From contig NZ_MSLT01000006.1 in assembly GCF_002149925.1 (NCBI RefSeq), positions 186,001 through 250,000 of the forward strand: 64,000 nucleotides of DNA, in the 5' to 3' direction. Under the pieces are notes generated by a model. The model was not told the DNA's origin, did no database searches, and worked only from the letters and a program-made list of their open reading frames with translations. Within the stretch, counting starts at the first letter, position 1. Every line of letters begins with the position of its first letter. The stretch comes from Thioflexithrix psekupsensis (GTDB taxonomy: Bacteria > Pseudomonadota > Gammaproteobacteria > Beggiatoales > Beggiatoaceae). The position numbers and the translations under genes were made by a program. Of this stretch, positions 45,001 to 52,433 are shown piece after piece.

Positions 45001-45820
45001 GAGTAGCTTCTGTGCCTGAATTGGAAGAGACGGAGAGGGTGACGGTGGGAGAACCACTACTGACACTCACACTGACATCATCTAATGCAAATTCATCACG
45101 AGAACCACTGCCACTGGCATCATTACCCGTCCATTTCAGTTCGATATTGTGACCTGATGCTAATCCTAAGCTAGTTAGAGTTGCACTACGATCATTTGAT
45201 TGCCAACTGGGTGTTGCATCAGCAGTCGCTGCTGAAGTGAAGTTCAATGCTGAAACATTAGTGAATGCTCCACCATTAACAGAATAAGAAAAGTTAAAGC
45301 TATTAGCGCGTGCTTGATCATTTCGTACCCAAATTTTGTAAGAAACATCAAGACTGTCTACAGTAGAGCCAGTGTTATTGTTAATTCTCAAAATAAAATC
45401 GCCTGGCGTGAAATCAGAACCACCAGGTTGCACACCTAGAGCTATACTACTCCCCGTATTGAAAGCGTAAACTCCGCCTGTACTAACTCCACCAGTAGAA
45501 CTACCTCGCGTGGGGTCGGTACTTGTTGTTGTTTCTGTCCCACCGAATGCCACATTGGTATCAAAACCAGCAATACTCCATATATCAGAATCCAGTTGCC
45601 CAGCGGCTGGTGTAGGAGAGAAACCGCTGCCAGTAAAATTCTGGAAATTTTCTGAAAAAGGCAATTGAGCTAATGCAGCATGACTTGAAAACATCAAAAC
45701 CAGAGCCGCCAGCATCTGACGCACAGAAACCAATCCAACATACTTAGGTGTTCTAAACATTAAAACGCACCCAACCAAAACCACAACCCATTGAATGGGT
45801 AAAAGAAAAACGCGCTTCAT
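39083..45820 (-). CDS. Giant secreted ExeM/NucH-type endonuclease
   Basis: A 2245-residue exported protein. In order: N-terminal signal region (cleavage near residue 50, ...HAALAQ); a beta-rich domain; Calx-beta (about 255-370); a region like DUF3616 (about 520-810); an Ig-like Big_5 domain (about 828-940); a lamin-tail domain (about 950-1070); an OB-type ExeM segment; and an endonuclease/exonuclease/phosphatase domain (about 1400-1710). The last has the catalytic motifs ELEN, VNHLKSKG, GDMNAY, YLDHA and SSDHDP. Two InlB-like repeats, a Pro/Glu-rich linker (about 1873-1953), and a C-terminal beta-helix-like segment rich in GG...G turns (about 1996-2113) follow. It probably degrades extracellular DNA at the cell surface, for biofilm or nutrient use (inference). 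There is no LPXTG or PEP-CTERM tail. Confidence 0.87.
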   Translation of the reverse strand: MKRVFLLPIQWVVVLVGCVLMFRTPKYVGLVSVRQMLAALVLMFSSHAALAQLPFSENFQNFTGSGFSPTPAAGQLDSDIWSIAGFDTNVAFGGTETTTSTDPTRGSSTGGVSTGGVYAFNTGSSIALGVQPGGSDFTPGDFILRINNNTGSTVDSLDVSYKIWVRNDQARANSFNFSYSVNGGAFTNVSALNFTSAATADATPSWQSNDRSATLTSLGLASGHNIELKWTGNDASGSGSRDEFALDDVSVSVSSGSPTVTLSVSSNSGTEATPATDITVTATASSAVSGDQTVNLAVTGTDITAGDYSLTNTTITILSGQTTGSVTFTIADDTDVESAETATLTISTPSAGISLSSTTSQAIAITDNDAGGTLSYSPTSLSETRTLDGVIADKITITLSGDTFTGSDGDNFVTASKVAVSNVPAGLTATVTRTSATTAELSFSGTASSHANSNDVNTLTLVFANSAFTSGNAVLNSTKNDLNLDFGDAGAAGSTQTFTPNTGTTLDNSDASTALALDANWMVVADDEASVLRVYPRAGGAAVMEWSFATGLGTGTSEIDLEASTRIGNSLYFIGSHSNKKDGTAQSSREHLFEVTVTGTGANTQFTYVGKQTGLETALKTWDNGNTHGKGADYFGFTASAGAGVIPENVNGFSIEGMTATQDGTQLLLAFRAPMANTTVRDKAVIVPVSVTGLIGGSPTFGTPFELNLGGRGVRSIEKAVTGSDYLILAGPSVSATTEVTHDFRLYRWDGSSSTPTELDVDLDTLLVSTGGSFETLVDVLSTAQGTLIQLLQDNGDTIWSGQTQPSKNLAAAAQKFQGNWVSLDADVVTDTTPPTLVSSSPINSTTNATVNADMVLKFNKAVKAGTGNFVIKKASDNSTVETLALGSANVSIAYNTVTLNPTTNLDYNTAYYVEASNTVITDTANNEWGGLSGSTAYSFTTAIATSLPSVLITEVNSNATGGDFFELYNYGSTAIDLTGWKWNDDSADSSIATAFPATATTLAAGARLVIVASADTSAFLPAWNLPASAPIHANGGPGLGGGDAVVVFDSAGKVVAFFNYGTATLNATDSTVIAPATRSDATTSVGGHTGLAMGGGDAKASAIWDEQSTSTPKYTYAQAGQRGAFSQATAANGTGSPTVIPIHTIQGTGTTAALTGVQTISGIVTKKFSGLTGFFVQEENTDADNDPAASEGIFIYDNSNLFTGNVGDLVRITGTVAEYTSGSSSSTQLSSLTNVTVISTGNTLPTAATVQIPVTNVSDLERFEGMLVNVSSTNGNLVVTETYRLGQYGQATLADSRLQQFTHANLPSTSGYPTHLANIAKRIIYLDDGSSAQNPDPEIFARGGNPLSASNTLRSGDTVSSVTGILDHRYEGYRVQTTSGVNFTAANTRPASAPSVGAANVKVASFNLLNYFNTFDGLPNTVDNCNNGVGGTAADCRGADDATEFTRQKDKHKQVFVGLNADVIGLMELENDGYDSTSAQQDLLNLINGASLSGRNYKMVDADTLIGSTNALGTDAIKIGLIYDDNAVELVAGSVKTSNDAIFDRRPLAATFKHKTSNEKFTVVVNHLKSKGSAGSLAGDTDQNDGQGNSNATRVAQAQALVTFLATLTDDPDILVMGDMNAYAQENPITTIKNAGYTDLLGSSKYSYVFDGQIGYLDHALASSSLVPQVTGTDDWHINSDEPSVLDYNTNFKSTGQQTSFYNADPYRSSDHDPVLIGLKLSPFYNITLTAAGNGSGTISSNGTPAGVACGTNCLRYTSSTAVQLQASANAGSTFTGWSCSPAFTSGQTLNADTVCTATFIQNTPQTQYFDLTLQKTGTGQGTFTGTPAGSYPIGTWVNLTAVASTDSLFKNWNPSYCGSGFPLNTDTVCTAEFVQRETAPQPTPDPEEPITPPVVEPPVIVPVEPPVVPVDPQLPEKEKEPELPTTPTTPVTPQPPTPSPEEPTPSVPDVPHAGVQSTAVCVPHSVQRTVCNARWQDIQSELITETGVIADAVLSTTVENRGWLINAQLTETAVLIGGKLSGTIHNRGVIRDIEFVGKQIQGGYLGGIIKNNSSVSAVIMDIIFEPNSVLWGGYLTGIIQGDPVAPVVLRNVKVLPKTQLSHVIIGENVSLSPDVFMGIGVRFAHELSCHPHKPRGQSLFGVPNVDSCLEQTARRLRITTASEHRGKSADLIFAAADKSERAYTFDGENWQVIPVEISAIMSAQHLKQLPLTVELDLPATHYFNAVYFGYRLEDGEIIYWQLE

Positions 45821-45937
45821 TATAAAGTATCCCGTTTTAGAAATAGAAAACTATTTTCTATTAATTTAAATGAGCGCGCATTCTAACAATCCAATGTGAA
45901 GAAAACGTAACAGAAAAGTGACAATTGAAAAAAAACC

Positions 45938-47692
45938 TCACCCCACCATCTGATTAGTAAAACAAAAACACACCTGCAAATCATTCTCCGTCACCGATAA
46001 CACATAACCGTTGTTTCTTGCCTGAGTCGCGGCGTGAAATAAACCCGTCCCATAACCGTTATGTTGCGAAGTGACGGGCTGCGTGAATAAATGGCGCAAT
46101 ACCTCCTCTGCTATCGGACTGCCATTATCACAGACATTTAACTCAATAATTCCACGATGCACAAATAAACTCACCTCAATTTTTAATTCAGGTTCTTTCA
46201 TGCGCTTTTTTAAAGCATTTTGCAATAAATTCTCAGCCACATGATTAAATAAATTCTCAAAAACAAGCGGCTTTGGTTCTTCAATGCGGCTAATAAACTG
46301 AATATCTTCATTGTGATAACGCGCTTTTAAACTGTCCCACCACGATCCAATCGCAATATTCGTTTGGGTTAAATCATTAATTCTCCCCACACTGTCTCCA
46401 CTTTGTTTAATCGGATTCTCTAATTTATCTAAAATCCGCTTTAAACGATAGGTTAATTGTGGCACTTGACCTTGTAATAAACGTTGGGTATCGCCAAACT
46501 GCTTGGGTTGCGAAGATTCAATGGTTGCACTGATATTGCACAAGGTTTGCAAAATATTCTTAATATCATGCGTTAATTTTGCCCCTGTTTCATGAATCAC
46601 TTTTAAACGCGCTTGTTGCGAAAAATCGGTTTCGCGGCGTTTAATTTGATGAAAATATTCTAATAATTGCACCAATAATTTTAAATGCAAATAATGGCTA
46701 CCACTAATACGATGTGTCGAAAATGCCGTGATTTCTAACGAGCCAAAAGCAATGGTAATGTAATAAGCCTGATCCACAAATCCCAATTGTTTTTCCCCAT
46801 ATAAAGTATGGGCGCGTAAACCACTGATCCACGTCAAAGTATTTAATTGTTCTAAACCCGCTTGTAAAAATTGTTCGGGAGATAATTGGGAATAATTATC
46901 AGGTTTCGCCAACTTATCTAACCATTGTTCAAATGTGACTCCGAAATTAATTAAATGACGCAACCATAATTGCTCAATTCCGCCATCTCCAACAAATGTC
47001 ACCCAAATCCAACTTAATAATAACATCGATAAAGCCGTCATTAATGACATTTGAAACACCGCCAAAGGATAACTCACCCGCGTTTCATACATCATCACCA
47101 AACTGCCCAGCGCAATAATAATCAATAATAACACCAAAATTAAACCATGAAAAAAATCGAAATGATGCCGATATTCTTCATCCTCTTGCGTCGCAATAAA
47201 CCAAAATGTCGCAGGAATAAATAACAAAAAATATTTTAACCATTCCCGACTTTCTAAAACCAACCATTCAATAATAATCGGTTCGGTAATCACAAACAAA
47301 TGATGAATGCTCACCACGAATAAATTGACCGTTAAAAATAGAATCGCTACGATGTTCACCATTCTATCGCGTGGTTTGACTAAATCACGCCCGCCTAATA
47401 AACTAATCAATAAAATTTGCCACGCAGCAATAAACCAATCACTAAAAAAAACCAATGCCACTAATGCCATTAATCCTAAACCTATTAATACCATTGGATC
47501 AGGTAAATCGCGCTCTAACCAAAATGGTTGCCACAGTAGAAATAATCCAATATGCACCAACATCAATAATTGCAACCACGGATCAGCAGGCATCCACCAC
47601 AGCACAATATGCAAACTGATCAATAATAAACTTAAATTGCGATGTTCATATTTGGCTTGGCGCAAAAAAGCCCATTGTGTTGAAACCGACAT
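45938..47692 (-). CDS. Polytopic membrane sensor histidine kinase
   Basis: The 584-residue protein has about eight to ten membrane spans in its first 250 residues, a linker, then a kinase core. Its phospho-acceptor lies in LTHDIKNILQTL (near residue 375). The HDxKN form, rather than HELRTP, recalls PrsK-like kinases. The HATPase follows (ENLLQNALKKR, DNGSPI, GTGLFHAATQA). The start is the ATG at 47692, with AAGGTG upstream. It is divergent from an ABC-type permease gene with only 44 bases between them, so the two may share control. No response regulator is adjacent. Confidence 0.85.
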   Translation of the reverse strand: MSVSTQWAFLRQAKYEHRNLSLLLISLHIVLWWMPADPWLQLLMLVHIGLFLLWQPFWLERDLPDPMVLIGLGLMALVALVFFSDWFIAAWQILLISLLGGRDLVKPRDRMVNIVAILFLTVNLFVVSIHHLFVITEPIIIEWLVLESREWLKYFLLFIPATFWFIATQEDEEYRHHFDFFHGLILVLLLIIIALGSLVMMYETRVSYPLAVFQMSLMTALSMLLLSWIWVTFVGDGGIEQLWLRHLINFGVTFEQWLDKLAKPDNYSQLSPEQFLQAGLEQLNTLTWISGLRAHTLYGEKQLGFVDQAYYITIAFGSLEITAFSTHRISGSHYLHLKLLVQLLEYFHQIKRRETDFSQQARLKVIHETGAKLTHDIKNILQTLCNISATIESSQPKQFGDTQRLLQGQVPQLTYRLKRILDKLENPIKQSGDSVGRINDLTQTNIAIGSWWDSLKARYHNEDIQFISRIEEPKPLVFENLFNHVAENLLQNALKKRMKEPELKIEVSLFVHRGIIELNVCDNGSPIAEEVLRHLFTQPVTSQHNGYGTGLFHAATQARNNGYVLSVTENDLQVCFCFTNQMVG

Positions 47693-47736
47693 GGAAATAA
47701 TCACCTTATTTTTCTAAATCAATACGAATATTTTTT

Positions 47737-48510
47737 ATGCTAAAAACCATTCTAAGTTTCAGCCATTATACCCTGTTAGAAGCATGGCACACACGTACTC
47801 CAGCGTTGTTATTTGCCGTGTTGGGATTGGCGTATTTTTTAACCGTTTTCCTCAGCCACATCACCTTGACCGAAACACAAGCCATGCAGGTGGCTTTATC
47901 GGCTGCTTTTCTACGCTTGACGGGAATTTATTTACTTTGTCTATTCGTCATCAGCAGTATGGTGAGAGAACAACAGCAAACCACAGTTTTATTGTGGTTT
48001 TCTCTGCCTGTGGCACGCTGGCAATACTTACTGGGGCGTTGGTTAGGTTATGCGGGATTAGCGGCCATTATGGTGATTTTTTTGGCTGTTTTTTTGCTTG
48101 CCTTTGCGCCCATAAAAGGCGTGTTATTTTGGGCTTTATCGCTGTGGTTTGAACTGCTTATTTTATTGAGCATTAGCCTGTTGTGTGTGTTGACTTTACC
48201 GCATACTGTTTTAGCGTTTAGTGCAGTCGCGGCGTTTTATCTGTTGGCACGCAGCATTCACACCATTGAATTGATGGCCACAGGCATTTTACCTAATATT
48301 ACGCAAACCGTCGTGGATCAATGGATTGCAGGATTTATACAGGTGTTGGCCTTGTTATTACCCGATTTGGCACGATTTACTAAAACGGATTGGTTGCTTG
48401 ATAATACTTTTGCCTTCGATGAATTAAGTTTATTATTCCTGCAAACTTTAATTTATTTAGCAGTTATTTTAAGTGCTGCATTATTTGACTTATATCGGAA
48501 AAATTGGTGA
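47737..48510 (+). CDS. ABC-2-like membrane permease
   Basis: The 257-residue protein has six membrane spans and the look of an ABC-2 type permease: REQQQTTVLLWFSLPVARWQYLLGRW after the second span is the usual cytoplasmic segment. No ATP-binding gene adjoins. The next gene starts three bases after its stop, so the two are coupled. The substrate is unknown. It may be part of an export or pilus-related unit with the following genes (inference). Confidence 0.75.
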   Translation: MLKTILSFSHYTLLEAWHTRTPALLFAVLGLAYFLTVFLSHITLTETQAMQVALSAAFLRLTGIYLLCLFVISSMVREQQQTTVLLWFSLPVARWQYLLGRWLGYAGLAAIMVIFLAVFLLAFAPIKGVLFWALSLWFELLILLSISLLCVLTLPHTVLAFSAVAAFYLLARSIHTIELMATGILPNITQTVVDQWIAGFIQVLALLLPDLARFTKTDWLLDNTFAFDELSLLFLQTLIYLAVILSAALFDLYRKNW

Positions 48511-48512
48511 AC

Positions 48513-49208
48513 ATGCTTTCTCGTCCATTAACCGATGTGCCGCGCTGGATTATTCTAGGCTTATTAATCGCACTATTATTACAAATGACTTGGCGATGGC
48601 ATCAAGGGCGCGATCAGGCAAGTATAACGCCCTTGCAACCACCGCCGCCGCAGGGCGTTTTACGGGTACTGAGTTTTGGTGATCCCGTGGCCGCGGCCAA
48701 AGGCTTAACGCTATGGTTACAAACGCAAGAAGTACAACAAGGGCAGTTTTTAAGCTATCGCCAATTGGATTATATGGCGTTGACACAATGGCTTGGTGCG
48801 ATTTTGGACTTAGACCCTAAAGCCGAATATCCCTTGTTCGCAGCCAGTTATCTTTATTCTTCGGTGCGAGATGACGAACGCCTAAGACAACTGCTAAACT
48901 TTATTGTTAATCAATCAGTTGTGGATATTGCCACACGATGGCGATGGTTGGCACATGCGGCAATTTTGGCTAAACATCGTTTACACGATTTGCCTCGCGC
49001 TTTGCGTTATGCGCAAATCGTCGCCAACCACGCAACAGCCGATATGCCCCATTGGGTACAACAGATGCACGTGTTTATTTTAGAAGACATGGGCGAATTG
49101 GAACGGATGCGTTTAGAGATTGGTGGGCTATTGGCGAGTGGCCGCTTGACCGATCCTAATGAGATACGTTTTTTTGAAGAACGTTTACGACAATTATCGT
49201 TAAATTGA
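48513..49208 (+). CDS. Unknown membrane-anchored protein
   Basis: The 231-residue protein has one N-terminal membrane span (about 12-29), a proline-rich linker (LQPPPPQG) and a helical domain to the end with repeated Leu/Ala/Arg patterns that could be TPR-like. I do not recognise the family. The start was set at the ATG at 48513, three bases after the stop of the permease gene; upstream TTG and GTG codons would overlap it. It is probably made with that permease and is followed 82 bases later by a pseudopilin gene. Confidence 0.7.
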   Translation: MLSRPLTDVPRWIILGLLIALLLQMTWRWHQGRDQASITPLQPPPPQGVLRVLSFGDPVAAAKGLTLWLQTQEVQQGQFLSYRQLDYMALTQWLGAILDLDPKAEYPLFAASYLYSSVRDDERLRQLLNFIVNQSVVDIATRWRWLAHAAILAKHRLHDLPRALRYAQIVANHATADMPHWVQQMHVFILEDMGELERMRLEIGGLLASGRLTDPNEIRFFEERLRQLSLN

Positions 49209-49290
49209 CTTTAACTATTGTCCGTTTGTGGTATGATTTTGGTAATGGCATTCTCGCAAGTAAACGCAATAAATTGCGGAGGATTTAGAA

Positions 49291-49917
49291 ATGAAACGGC
49301 AACAGGCAGGATTTACTCTGGTAGAAATTGCAATCGTATTAGTGATTGTAGGTTTGTTATTGGGCGGGGTATTAAAAGGGCAAGAAATTATTACCAACGC
49401 TCGCATTAAAAATTTAGAAAATGATTTTAACGGCATCTCAGCCGCAATTTACAGTTACCAAGATCGCTATCGGCGTTTGCCGGGGGATGATCCCGGTGCC
49501 ACTCGTTTTGCGTCTGTATCGGGAATCACGACGCAAGCAGGTGGTGGTGATGGAGTTATTACGGGAAACTTTGACGAGCCATCAGACAACACAAAGGAAA
49601 GTCGCCTATTTTGGTTGCATCTCCGTTCGGCAGGATTAGTTTCTGGGATAGCGGATGTAACAAAGTTGCCAGAGTCGTGTTCCCAACCGCTTAATGCTTT
49701 TGGTGGGATTGTTGGCGTGAGTACTGATCCATTCACAGGCGGCGCAACGACCATGCCCGGCTTATTTGTCGGCTATACCCGAATTCCGCAGGAAATTGCC
49801 ATCATTTTGGAGTCTCGAATTGACGACAACGAGGTGAAAAAAGGCGCAATTCAAAGTGATCAGACGAACTACACGGCAACCACCAATCCATTACACAAAT
49901 TGTATTTTGCTCTGTAG
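49291..49917 (+). CDS. Type IV pilin/pseudopilin-like protein
   Basis: The 208-residue protein has a class III signal: MKRQQAG followed by FTLVEIAIVL, so cleavage falls after Gly7 with Glu at +5, then a long hydrophobic helix. The globular part is Gly/Thr-rich, with a PGDDPGA loop common in prepilins of uncertain role. A near-ideal GGAGG site is present before the ATG and a strong terminator follows the stop. No other pilus genes are close; gspK and gspL lie 17-20 kb away on the other strand. It could serve either a type IV pilus or the type II pseudopilus. Confidence 0.86.
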   Translation: MKRQQAGFTLVEIAIVLVIVGLLLGGVLKGQEIITNARIKNLENDFNGISAAIYSYQDRYRRLPGDDPGATRFASVSGITTQAGGGDGVITGNFDEPSDNTKESRLFWLHLRSAGLVSGIADVTKLPESCSQPLNAFGGIVGVSTDPFTGGATTMPGLFVGYTRIPQEIAIILESRIDDNEVKKGAIQSDQTNYTATTNPLHKLYFAL

Positions 49918-49938
49918 TGATTCCGCAACTGCCTTAGC

Positions 49939-49982
49939 CGAAAAAAACCGTCTCCTTCATTTTCTGGAGACGGTTTTTTTTA
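49939..49982 (+). terminator. Rho-independent terminator
   Basis: AAAAAACCGTCTCC and GGAGACGGTTTTTT form a long perfect stem around a ten-base loop and end in a T run, directly after the pseudopilin gene. The A-rich 5' side makes it usable for the convergent btuB-like gene too. Confidence 0.92.
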
Positions 49983-50006
49983 ATGTAGGTTTTTATCGCC
50001 GCATGA

Positions 50007-51836
50007 TTACTGACGATAATGCACGCTAAGAAAAATCGCTCGTCCTTGTGCGGGAAAATAGCGCGCTTCTTCATAATCTTTGTCTAAAAGATTGCTTAAT
50101 CGCCCTTTAAAAGTCCATTCGGACGACCAACGATATTCGGTCAATAGATCAAGCGTTAAATAACCGGGTAAATGAACCTGATTCAAAACATCATCATGAC
50201 GGGCTGATTGTGCGATGCCTTGCGTGGTGATTTGCCAGCGGTCAAAATGTCCCGTGACCCCAAAACGCCCCGTATAATCCGCACGACGCGGCAAATCTAA
50301 GCCCGTTTGTTGATCCTCTGCCCGCAACACATCAATTTGCCCTTCTAACGACCATCGAGGCGATAAAGCCCACGTCGCTGCGAATTCAATACCTTTTGCG
50401 GTGGTTTCGGCAATATTTTTAGGAAAAAAAGCCCCCGTATTGGCATCAAAATAAGTCGCAATTAATTGCGTTGTTTCCGTATAAAAACCGCTTAATTCCC
50501 AAGCGAATGCGGCATAATGTCCACGCAACCCCACCTCCCAACTTTGGGCTTGTTCGGGTTCTAAATGGGGATTGCCAAAATGAGGAAAATAAAGTTCATT
50601 AAAACTAGGGGCTTTAAACGCCCGTCCCCACGATGCAAAACCCCGTATCATCGGCGACCATTCATAACCTAAACCAAGATGTCCCGTCCAATAATCACCA
50701 AACTGCTCATTGTCATCAAAACGGCCACTGATTTGAAAGTGTAGCGGTTGAAAATCAACTTGATACTGCGCGAAAACGCCGTGATTATCCCGACGGGTCA
50801 TTGCATAAGGCGAATCGCTGTCAATAGTGGCGCGGTGAAAATCGTAACCAAATGTGGCTAATTGTGCGGCGGACAGTGTCCAATCATGCTGCCAACTGAA
50901 GGTGTATAAGCGGGTATCATATTGATTTTTTGGCAATTCGGCGCGGCCAAAATTTTCTGCCTCATCTCGACTTTCTCCCAATTGTAAACGGCTGATTTGG
51001 TGATCGTGAAATGGAATTTCAGCGGAAATCCCGATTACTTGTTGCACAAAATCAACTTGATTGTTGAAAGATGAATCGTAGTCAGTGCGTCCTTGACTAC
51101 GCAACACTTGTGCGCTGACAGTGAGGGGATCAAATTCGTGTTTCACTTGTGCGCTTAGTGCGTGTTGGCGATGTGCGTCGTTGTCGGGTTCAATGGTAAA
51201 ACAACCGCCTATGCCTTGATTGCGGGTTGAACAGGCGTTGTAGCCTGCGGTTTGGGTGTGTTCTAATCCGATTTGATATTGGGTGCGTTCGGTGAGATTG
51301 GCATAATTGGCGGTGAGTTGTGCGGTTTGTTCGCTGCCAATCCCAACGGAAAAGGTTTGGTTTTTTTCGCCAGTGCGACGAGTAAACAGTTGAATCACGC
51401 CGCCTACTGCCTCCGAACCATATAAACTGGCACGGGGGCCACGGATCACTTCGATGCGCTCAATTTGGGATAAGGGTAAAAATTGCCATGCGGTCAACCC
51501 TGCCGTAGCCGATCCCACTTTGACCCCGTCAATTAAGACCAAAACATGATCCGATTCTTGGCCACGCATAAAAATACTGTTATTTTGTCCTGAGCCACCA
51601 TTTCGGCTGATTTGGATACCGGGTAATGTTTTTAATAAACTAGGTAAATCAATGGCTTGACTGCGTTCAATTGCGGGTCTATCTAATACGGTGACAGCGG
51701 CGATTGTTTGATCTACGGCTCGACTGGTGCGATTGGCGGTAATTAAAATTTCAGGTAAAACAATGGGTTGTGCTTGAACGCCCGCACCAAATCCTACGCA
51801 AAATAATAAGGAAAAACGAGTTTGAAACGAAAACAT
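50007..51836 (-). CDS. btuB: TonB-dependent outer-membrane receptor, BtuB type (cobalamin)
   Basis: BtuB imports vitamin B12 across the outer membrane with TonB energy. The 609-residue protein has a signal peptide (about 1-22, ...GVQAQ), a TonB-box-like stretch near the mature start (EILITANR), the plug domain (about 45-150: LLKTLPGIQIS, FMRGQESDHVLVLIDGVKVG, RIEVIRGPRASLYGSEAVGGVIQL) and a 22-strand barrel ending in a terminal aromatic-rich strand. The start was placed at 51836 (AGGAAAG upstream). The frame runs on to 52028, but that part lies inside a cobalamin riboswitch and is leader RNA. The riboswitch makes the B12 substrate well supported. Confidence 0.92.
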   Translation of the reverse strand: MFSFQTRFSLLFCVGFGAGVQAQPIVLPEILITANRTSRAVDQTIAAVTVLDRPAIERSQAIDLPSLLKTLPGIQISRNGGSGQNNSIFMRGQESDHVLVLIDGVKVGSATAGLTAWQFLPLSQIERIEVIRGPRASLYGSEAVGGVIQLFTRRTGEKNQTFSVGIGSEQTAQLTANYANLTERTQYQIGLEHTQTAGYNACSTRNQGIGGCFTIEPDNDAHRQHALSAQVKHEFDPLTVSAQVLRSQGRTDYDSSFNNQVDFVQQVIGISAEIPFHDHQISRLQLGESRDEAENFGRAELPKNQYDTRLYTFSWQHDWTLSAAQLATFGYDFHRATIDSDSPYAMTRRDNHGVFAQYQVDFQPLHFQISGRFDDNEQFGDYWTGHLGLGYEWSPMIRGFASWGRAFKAPSFNELYFPHFGNPHLEPEQAQSWEVGLRGHYAAFAWELSGFYTETTQLIATYFDANTGAFFPKNIAETTAKGIEFAATWALSPRWSLEGQIDVLRAEDQQTGLDLPRRADYTGRFGVTGHFDRWQITTQGIAQSARHDDVLNQVHLPGYLTLDLLTEYRWSSEWTFKGRLSNLLDKDYEEARYFPAQGRAIFLSVHYRQ

Positions 51837-51964
51837 GGACACTTTCCTACAAAATAACAAAAAACGTAAAAAGTGTTCCGAAGGTGAAAAGAAACGGAGT
51901 TGTGAAAAATAACAAACAAGCACACTCCGCCATCTGTTGCCCTCCGCAACACGACAGGGAATGA

Positions 51965-52150
51965 AAAGAGGCCGGTCTCCGGACTGATCAGCGGCGTATA
52001 AAATGCCCATATTGTCGCCTTCCCGCACGTATGCAGTGGCGTAATGACAAGATGTTGACTGAATTACCGTTGCGGGGGCAGTGTTGGTTTTGCACCAACT
52101 TCCCGTTTACTCTCACAATAGATAAGCAATTGTGAGACACCTCGATTCGG
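51965..52150 (-). ncRNA. Cobalamin riboswitch
   Basis: Read on the minus strand, the leader shows the B12 aptamer signatures in order: GGTGTCTCACAAT with its hairpin, GGGAAGTTGGTG...CCAACACTGCCCCCGCAACGG, the B12 box GCCACTG, CGGGAAGGC, and the closing AGTCCGGAGACCGGCC. It lies about 130 bases upstream of the BtuB start. High cobalamin should reduce expression of the receptor. The exact ends are approximate. Confidence 0.95.
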
Positions 52151-52186
52151 GTGATTTTGGGTCAAAAAACATGACCAAAACAAGTG

Positions 52187-52215
52187 ATTATACCGCTTTT
52201 TATCATTCGCAGTAA
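52187..52215 (-). promoter_or_regulatory. Sigma-70-type promoter for the riboswitch-btuB transcript
   Basis: On the minus strand TTACTG (52215-52210) and TATAAT (52192-52187) are separated by 17 bases. The -10 is perfect and the -35 matches moderately. Transcription would start just upstream of the riboswitch aptamer. Confidence 0.65.
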
Positions 52216-52433
52216 GCCATTGTTGCTTGAGGCAATTCTCAATTTAGACCTTTACAACTAATAATGTTTTTATAACAGATTGAAAGTAAAGATGATGAAT
52301 AAACTTGAAGTATTTTTCCAAAAAAGTCAGCACTATTTTTTTTGACGACTTGATTGGTAGGGCTTAAATTGAGAATTGCTGCTTTTATAGCCCTGAGTTA
52401 AACTTATTTTGCTTTATTTTAAAGGTATTTACC
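52216..52433. other. Intergenic region between btuB leader and argE
   Basis: It contains a 15-bp perfect inverted repeat, GCAATTCTCAATTTA at 52232-52246 and its complement at 52365-52379, 118 bases apart. It may be a small repeat element. The argE start follows a weak AAAGGT site. No gene is visible. Confidence 0.4.

Noticed and set aside
51837-52028. Upstream extension of the BtuB reading frame
   Set aside because: The extra 64 codons lie in the cobalamin riboswitch and leader; the signal peptide and a good ribosome site start at 51836.
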